Assembly: GCA_003597935.1 (NCBI GenBank)
Contig: QZJT01000134.1
Coordinates: forward strand, 1-38,943
Reading direction: 5' to 3'
From: Phycisphaerales bacterium
Lineage (GTDB): Bacteria; Planctomycetota; Phycisphaerae; UBA1845
DNA: 38,943 nt
A program made the position numbers and the translations under genes. A model generated the notes under the pieces. It was not told the DNA's origin, searched no databases, and saw only the letters and a program-made list of their open reading frames with translations. The stretch's first letter is position 1. Each line of letters opens with the position of its first letter. Shown in pieces: positions 35,196 through 38,943 of this stretch.

Positions 35196-35841
35196 CCGTG
35201 ATACGGATCTGCTCATTCTCGCCGACGCCGGCAACCTCACCCGATTACGTCAGGCTCTGAACGAACTGGGGGCGGAGGTCATTGCGGTGCCGCCCTTACG
35301 ACTCCGACACCTGCGCCGCGGGCACGCCGTTCATTTTCGCTGCCTCCAGCCGGACCTGCTGCGGATGCGGGTGGATGTCATGTCATGCCTCAGGGGAGTC
35401 GCGTCGTTTCCCGTCCTCTGGAGGCGTCGGACGACGATCACATTGCCCGACGGCCTCGCGTTGGACGTCTTGTCGCTGCCGGACCTGGTGCGGGCAAAGA
35501 AAACGCAACGCGACAGGGACTGGCCGATGGTGCGCAGGCTCGTAGAAGCTCACTATTTCGAGCATCGGAACCATCCGACGCCCGCCCAGGTTCGGTTCTG
35601 GATGCTTGAGCTTCGTTCGGCCGAACTGCTCATCGAAACCGCGCACCGTCATCCGGGCGCCTGCGAGCGCGCCGTCCGGCGGCGCCCGCTGCTGGGACAC
35701 GCGGCGCGAGCTGATCAACCCGCCCTGGAGGCCGCGCTCCGGGAAGAAGCAGCCCGAGAACAGGAAGCCGACCGTCAGTACTGGCAGCCTTTGCGAACCG
35801 AGTTGGAGCGAATCCGCCGAGAAGGACGTCGTGCGCGATGA
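35086..35841 (+). CDS. Nucleotidyltransferase-fold protein (toxin-like)
   Basis: 251 residues. LLMGGQACVLYGAAEF then SRDTDLLIL gives the GG...DxD active-site pattern of the DNA polymerase beta-type nucleotidyltransferase fold (Gly24-Gly25, Asp39, Asp41). LPDLVRAKKTQRDRDWPMVRRLVE follows the catalytic part, as in AbiEii-like and related proteins. The C-terminus is a charged helix rich in Arg and Glu. The start is TTG 35086, backed by GGGAGG five bases upstream; ATG 35152 lies too close to the catalytic Gly pair to be preferred. It overlaps the upstream small gene by 110 bp. Toxin activity (nucleotidylation of tRNA or protein) is possible but inferred. Confidence 0.75.
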   Translation: MIPNPIPRVLSSIREHRVRALLMGGQACVLYGAAEFSRDTDLLILADAGNLTRLRQALNELGAEVIAVPPLRLRHLRRGHAVHFRCLQPDLLRMRVDVMSCLRGVASFPVLWRRRTTITLPDGLALDVLSLPDLVRAKKTQRDRDWPMVRRLVEAHYFEHRNHPTPAQVRFWMLELRSAELLIETAHRHPGACERAVRRRPLLGHAARADQPALEAALREEAAREQEADRQYWQPLRTELERIRREGRRAR

Positions 35842-35934
35842 AGGCCTCGGCCGTGTTTTGGAAACTCCCTGCGGTTGGATTTCCTTTCGAGTCGCGGACC
35901 GCCAGGATTCAGGGAAGGATCCCTGCGCCGGCGG

Positions 35935-36144
35935 ATGAACGAAACGATGGTGGATGCGAAGGTCACGTACGCGCTGGAGCACGCCGGGCGGTTCTACGTG
36001 ATCGTGCGCGTGCCGGCCCGCATGTGTCGCGAGACGGGCGAGCAGTGTTTCGCCCCGGAGACGGTCGAGCGCATCCAGGCGCTCATCAGGAATGGTCGCA
36101 AGCCCGACCACGTCATCGAGACTCCGGTGTACAAGTACGCGTAA
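35935..36144 (+). CDS. YgiT/MqsA-like small protein lacking the N-terminal Cys pair
   Basis: 69 residues from ATG 35935. It reads VTYALEHAGRFYVIVRVPARMCRETGEQCF, APETVERIQALI and KPDHVIETPVYKYA. This follows the YgiT-type zinc-finger antitoxin plan (VPArxCxxxGE then ETVERxQ) but has no CxxC upstream, only single Cys residues. An in-frame ATG at 35875 would add 20 residues with no family match. No DUF4258 or MqsR-like toxin is adjacent, so it is an orphan. The 93 bp before it hold no recognisable gene. Confidence 0.65.
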   Translation: MNETMVDAKVTYALEHAGRFYVIVRVPARMCRETGEQCFAPETVERIQALIRNGRKPDHVIETPVYKYA

Positions 36145-36322
36145 GCAAAGGCTGGCCCGATCCGCCGCCCCCAACCTTGTGGTCGCAGGACCGCGTAACG
36201 TCACACGCCAGCAGCGCGCGAAATGGGGATCCTTCGGCGGGCGTCCCCAGGACGACCCGAATGAGACCCGCGGGGCTGGGCGAGCGCTCCGTAGACGACA
36301 GGCGCCGTCGCGAGGGAAACTC

Positions 36323-36350
36323 CGCGCGGGCTGAAGCCACCCGGCTCGCT
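36323..36350. repeat. Dispersed copy of the gspJ-leader repeat core
   Basis: cgcgcgggctgaagccacccggctcgct matches the coding-strand core of the 36-bp units in gspJ (GCGCGGGCTGAAGCCCACGGCTCG) with a base difference and a shift in the tail. It shows the element exists outside gspJ. Confidence 0.6.
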
Positions 36351-36413
36351 CAGAGGAGCCGCCGTTTCCGTCACGCACCCGACGCCACGTCTGCGGCAAC
36401 GGACAGCTCGGTG

Positions 36414-36433
36414 CCGGCGCGTATCGGCGCCGG
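36414..36433 (-). terminator. Hairpin after dgt
   Basis: ccggcgc (36414-36420), loop gtatcg, gcgccgg (36427-36433), about 22 bases past the dgt stop on the minus strand. There is no T-tract. Confidence 0.35.
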
Positions 36434-36455
36434 TCGCGTTGGGCGGGCGCGGCGT

Positions 36456-37583
36456 TTAGCGCGTCCGGGTCACACGTCCGTGGGCCGCCCGGCAGAAGCG
36501 GTCGGTCATGCCGGCGACGTAGTCGCAGATGACGCGATGGGCGCCCTGGTCGGCGAGGCGGCGGACGAAGCGCGGCGGCAGAAGGGATGGATCGGCCAGG
36601 TACGTTTCAAAGAGTTCGCGGATGATGCGCTTTCCCTGGGCGTCTGCGGCCGCGACTTCGGGTCGGCGGTAGTATCGCTGCGCGACGCACGCTTCCAGTT
36701 CTTCGAGCCGATCGGTCATGCCGGGGGAGAGGACGACGACGGAGGAGGGCTGGCGGCGCACTTCATCGACGGAGGCGAACCGCGCCAGCACGCCCGCCGA
36801 CGCGGCCGCGACGTCCTGGATCAGCACGCTGAGCATGGCGTTGATGATCGGCCGCCGCACCGCATGGATCGACCACCCCGGTGGCAAATCCTCCGCCAGA
36901 AGCTCGACGACCTCCCGCCACAGGCGCACGCTCGTGCAGGCGTCGAGGTCCAGGAAACCGGCGCCGATGGCGTCTTCCAGATCGTGCAGGTCGTACGCGA
37001 AGCGGTCGGCCAGCGCAACGATCTGGGCCTCGACCGTCGGCATGGGGCCGCTGTGCAGAAGCTCCGCGCCCGATGTGTCATAGGGCTGACAGGGATGATC
37101 GAAGCGGGTGACGTGCTTGATCAGCCCCTCGCGCACTTCGTAGGTCAGGTTGAGGCCGCGGAATTGCGGGAACGGATGCTCGAGGTAATCCACCACCCGC
37201 AGCGACTGGGCGTTGTGCTCGAAGCCGCCGTGGCCGGCCGCCAGTTCGTCGAGCGCCGCCTCGCCGGCGTGGCCGAAGGGCGGATGTCCCAGGTCGTGCG
37301 CCAGAGCGATCACCTCCGCCAGCGCTGCGTTGGCGCCGAGCCGCCCCGCCAGCACGCGGGCCACGTCGGCCACTTCCAGCGAGTGCGTCATCCGCGTGCG
37401 GACGTGGTCGTCGTCCGATTCGCCCACCACCTGCGTCTTGGAGCGCACGCGGCGGAACGCGGTGCAGGTGATGACGCGGTGCCGATCGACCTCGAACGGC
37501 GTGCGGATGGCGGTACACGGCTCGTTATGGACGCGGCCACGGGTTCGCGAGTCGGCGACGGCGCAGGAAGCGAGTGCGGGCAT
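36456..37583 (-). CDS. dgt: Deoxyguanosinetriphosphate triphosphohydrolase-like HD protein
   Basis: 375-residue HD-domain dNTP triphosphohydrolase, which splits dGTP (or other dNTPs) to nucleoside and triphosphate. The family core is ITCTAFRRVRSKTQVV, TRMTHSLEVADVARVL (metal ligand His67), VIALAHDLGHPPFGHAGE (His96-Asp97) and VEAQIVALADRFAYDLHDLEDA with the fourth ligand Asp. LIKHVTRFD and DRLEELEACVAQRYY complete the pattern. The N-terminus is short compared with E. coli Dgt and fits the roughly 370-residue type. ATG 37583 has no clear ribosome site. It is flanked on both sides by small accessory ORFs on the opposite strand. Confidence 0.92.
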   Translation of the reverse strand: MPALASCAVADSRTRGRVHNEPCTAIRTPFEVDRHRVITCTAFRRVRSKTQVVGESDDDHVRTRMTHSLEVADVARVLAGRLGANAALAEVIALAHDLGHPPFGHAGEAALDELAAGHGGFEHNAQSLRVVDYLEHPFPQFRGLNLTYEVREGLIKHVTRFDHPCQPYDTSGAELLHSGPMPTVEAQIVALADRFAYDLHDLEDAIGAGFLDLDACTSVRLWREVVELLAEDLPPGWSIHAVRRPIINAMLSVLIQDVAAASAGVLARFASVDEVRRQPSSVVVLSPGMTDRLEELEACVAQRYYRRPEVAAADAQGKRIIRELFETYLADPSLLPPRFVRRLADQGAHRVICDYVAGMTDRFCRAAHGRVTRTR

Positions 37584-37614
37584 GGGAGAAGTCTACCATA
37601 CCGGCGAGATACGC

Positions 37615-37620
37615 TATAAT
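37615..37620 (+). promoter_or_regulatory. Perfect -10 hexamer TATAAT
   Basis: TATAAT at 37615-37620, in the 53-bp space between the divergent dgt start and the small ORF at 37637. The -35 region (tctacc at 17 bp) is weak. Confidence 0.35.
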
Positions 37621-37636
37621 CGAGCGGAGAGGCGAG

Positions 37637-37756
37637 GTGTACGATGATCCGCTGCTCGGCGCCATCGTGATGGAGGTCCTCGATCTGGTCATCGACTGCA
37701 CCCACCAGACGCTGGGTCCGCGCGATCCGGATCGGGTGATTGCGCAGATCGACTGA
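37637..37756 (+). CDS. 39-residue small ORF
   Basis: GTG 37637 with GGAGAGG seven bases upstream and a TATAAT box at 37615. It reads MYDDPLLGAIVMEVLDLV then IDCTHQTLGPRDPDRVIAQID. No family is recognised with confidence. The frame stays open past the TGA to 37888 (HLTVLNGRLGLHVPVITTPLM, then IPPDSLIEGLP). That looks protein-like, so the TGA may be an interruption of a longer gene or two small genes in one frame. Confidence 0.4.
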   Translation: MYDDPLLGAIVMEVLDLVIDCTHQTLGPRDPDRVIAQID

Positions 37757-37888
37757 CGGGAGGTAGCCAACGCGAACAGGACTCAGCACCTGACGGTGCT
37801 CAACGGCCGCCTGGGACTGCACGTCCCCGTGATCACGACGCCGCTGATGCGGATTCCGCCGGATTCACTCATCGAGGGGCTGCCATGA
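37757..37888 (+). pseudogene. Protein-like continuation without a good start
   Basis: In the same frame as the preceding small ORF, directly after its TGA: TQHLTVLNGRLGLHVPVI, then TPLMRIPPDSLIEGLP. There is no ATG or GTG near its beginning, and the first GTG lies inside the conserved-looking stretch. The stop overlaps the next ATG (ATGA, 37885-37888). Probably a remnant, or the second half of a gene split by a nonsense change. Confidence 0.3.
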
Positions 37889-38004
37889 GCACTGCACCAA
37901 AGATCGAGTGGCCTGACGACCCCGTGGTCGCTGAAGTTCGCGAAATCCGCGCCCTATTCCCATGGGTGGATCGACGGTATAATGGCGGCAATCCGGGAAC
38001 CTGA
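37885..38004 (+). CDS. 39-residue ORF with an EVR(E)IR antitoxin-like start, probably truncated
   Basis: ATG 37885 overlaps the previous stop. It begins PKIEWPDDPVVAEVREIRALF, matching the DPVVxEVRxIR opening of small antitoxin-like proteins that usually run to about 70-80 residues. Here it ends after 39 with unrelated residues. A TATAAT box (37978) for the next genes falls inside its 3' end. Likely a truncated relic. Confidence 0.35.
   Translation: MSTAPKIEWPDDPVVAEVREIRALFPWVDRRYNGGNPGT
37978..37983 (+). promoter_or_regulatory. Perfect -10 hexamer TATAAT upstream of the DUF2442 gene
   Basis: TATAAT at 37978-37983, predicted start near 37990, 76 bases before the DUF2442 ATG at 38066. No convincing -35 is seen. 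Confidence 0.35.
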
Positions 38005-38065
38005 ACTATGCGGCCGGATGACGTGGTCGTGTCCCTTCACGGGACGCCGATTCTGGAGGCTTGGC

Positions 38066-38521
38066 ATGACAACTCCCCCACCCAAGCCGGGTGAGCGCGT
38101 CGCCGACGTGCGTTTCGACGACGACACCATGAGCGTCGATTTGGCCGACGGACGGACGATCCCCGTCCCGCTGGCGTGGTTTCCCCGCCTGCTCGACGCC
38201 ACACCGGCGCAGCGAAAGAACTGGCAACCGTGCGGCGGCGGCTTCGGAATCCATTGGCCGGATATCGACGAGGATTTGAGCACGCGGGGTTTGCTCGAAG
38301 GGGGGAACGGAGCCGCGCCAGCGGGAGCCGGCCAATCGATAAGCCTGCGCTTCCAGGACATGTCGCGCCCAACGATGCCGTCTGCCGATCCGCTGATCGA
38401 CGAGGTGCGCCAGCGCCGCATCGAACTTTTCGAACGCTCGGCGGCCCGATGGACAAGCTGTACGAGGAGATTCAACGCGTTCAGAAGGAACATCCGGAAA
38501 AGGTCGTCAATCGCCAGGTAG
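38066..38521 (+). CDS. DUF2442 protein running on into an antitoxin-like segment
   Basis: ATG 38066 has GGAGG six bases upstream. Residues 12-80 are a clear DUF2442 domain: RVADVRFDDDTMSVDLADGR, IPVPLAWFPRLLDATPAQR and GGGFGIHWPDIDEDLS, then GLL. DUF2442 proteins normally stop soon after GLL. Here the frame continues through a Gly/Ala linker into SADPLIDEVRQRRIELFERS, the beginning of an EVR-type small protein, then into about 20 out-of-frame residues. It is therefore a natural fusion created by loss of the DUF2442 stop and a frameshift in the next gene. DUF2442 proteins are often found in toxin-antitoxin-like pairs; no partner is intact here. Confidence 0.65.
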   Translation: MTTPPPKPGERVADVRFDDDTMSVDLADGRTIPVPLAWFPRLLDATPAQRKNWQPCGGGFGIHWPDIDEDLSTRGLLEGGNGAAPAGAGQSISLRFQDMSRPTMPSADPLIDEVRQRRIELFERSAARWTSCTRRFNAFRRNIRKRSSIAR

Positions 38522-38553
38522 GGCGCGTCAAGGACGTATCCTACCTGGCTTAA
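38375..38553 (+). pseudogene. Frameshifted EVR-type antitoxin-like gene
   Basis: MPSADPLIDEVRQRRIELFER is in the DUF2442 frame, while GGPMDKLYEEIQRVQKEHPEK and VVNRQ continue in another frame to TAA 38551-38553. Joined, they give a normal-looking small protein. Restoring one T in cgctcggcgg (cgcttcggcgg, near 38437) would make ERFGGPMDK, so a single-base deletion explains the break. ATG 38360 is an alternative start. Confidence 0.55.
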
Positions 38554-38664
38554 GCAACCAATCGCCGCACGCATGGACGGGCTGAACCCGACCTGTTGGC
38601 TCATTAATGATGACCGCAGGTCAGAGGCACCGGGACCGAAGGAACCCATCAAGCGGAGTACGTT

Positions 38665-38943
38665 ATGACAGCGAACTACTTAAGATGCGACGTTCTGCTT
38701 GCGGTACTTTTCTGGTCATTCGCGCTTCCCTCGGTTTGTGCGGCTGACCAGTCGAAGGACTTGACCCGCGAGTTCATCGACGGGCGCCGCCTGACTTTCA
38801 GCACGAAAGATCACCCCAAGGCAAGAGGCGCAAACTTCACGATTGCGTACCCGAGTAGTTGGAAGGCTGCCGAGGGTGAGCGCCCGCACATCGTACAGAA
38901 GTTCGTCAGCGAGGGCGGACGTGGTTTTGAGATTGTAATGATC
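38665..38943 (+). CDS. Exported hypothetical protein, cut by the right edge
   Basis: 93 codons visible. ATG 38665 follows a GGAG ribosome site (aagcggagtacgttATG). The N-terminus is a signal peptide (MTANYLRCDVLLAVLFWSFA then LPSVCAA, cut near residue 28). The mature start reads DQSKDLTREFIDGRRLTFST then FTIAYPSSWKAAEGERPHIV, a pattern of small secreted proteins with a PSSWK segment of unknown function. Base composition is less GC-rich than most of the window. Confidence 0.7.
   Translation, partial: MTANYLRCDVLLAVLFWSFALPSVCAADQSKDLTREFIDGRRLTFSTKDHPKARGANFTIAYPSSWKAAEGERPHIVQKFVSEGGRGFEIVMI

Larger units (their letters stand above)
36145..36455. other. 311-bp gap with repeat copy and hairpin downstream of dgt
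   Basis: No gene is supported. It contains a GGGCTGAAGCC-type repeat (36323-36350) and a GC hairpin at 36414-36433 just beyond the dgt stop. The remainder is GC-rich spacer between a plus-strand and a minus-strand gene. Confidence 0.4.

Noticed and set aside
35838-37619. A 593-codon plus-strand frame across the YgiT-like gene and dgt
   Set aside because: Antisense to dgt, whose HD motifs are intact; composition is shadow-like, although its ATG overlaps the nucleotidyltransferase stop.

Overview
The window is GC-rich, densely packed bacterial chromosome, most likely from a member of the Planctomycetota. The lineage call is an inference from several features together: a dockerin-like C-terminus on a secreted protein, a 62-residue histone H1-like (Hc1-type) protein, an oversized signal peptidase I, a PQQ-type beta-propeller protein, DUF502 and STAS proteins, and many short dispersed palindromic repeats. 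No rRNA, tRNA, CRISPR array, transposase or phage gene was seen.

Layout. (1) 1-5889, minus strand: a type II secretion-type operon read gspF-G-H-I-J-K, with gspK running off the left edge. A block of hairpin-forming repeats separates the major pseudopilin gspG from the minor pseudopilins. (2) 6583-9168, plus strand: three secreted-protein genes with visibly lower GC. Two are related beta-structured proteins and one is a repeat protein ending in a dockerin-like double motif. (3) 9303-15614: cytidylate kinase, an NhaC-type antiporter, the Hc1-type protein, a FabZ-like dehydratase and a large GT-C-type membrane protein. (4) 15453-21206, minus strand: a 53-codon ORF that looks like a piece of UvrA, a secreted zinc-peptidase-like protein, full-length uvrA and a 3'-truncated rmuC. 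(5) 21203-22738: a broken AlbA_2/ATPase regulator gene containing an 11-bp tandem repeat. (6) 22944-28899, minus strand: an LsrF-type aldolase/thiolase, a GT-C/TPR membrane protein, LptB and signal peptidase I with large insertions. (7) 29027-34878, plus strand: a secreted TPR protein, a STAS protein, a PQQ-type propeller, and a TPR/DUF502/VTT operon. (8) 34965-38553: an accessory patch with a small protein overlapping a nucleotidyltransferase, a YgiT/MqsA-like small protein, dGTPase on the minus strand, and decayed small ORFs around a DUF2442 protein. (9) 38665-end: the start of a secreted protein.

How the genes fit together. Envelope and secretion functions dominate: pseudopilins, signal peptidase, LptB, GT-C proteins, exported propeller and dockerin-like proteins. 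The oddest structures are the UvrA-derived mini-ORF joined to both neighbours by 4-base GTGA overlaps, the signal peptidase with a Cys-pair insertion and a beta-rich insertion, the 110-bp dual-coding overlap at 35.1 kb behind a promoter that predicts a leaderless mRNA, the 11-bp repeat whose copy number sets the frame of the broken ATPase gene, and the dispersed repeat expanded in frame inside the gspJ leader. Family names rest on motif recognition by eye; no database search was run.
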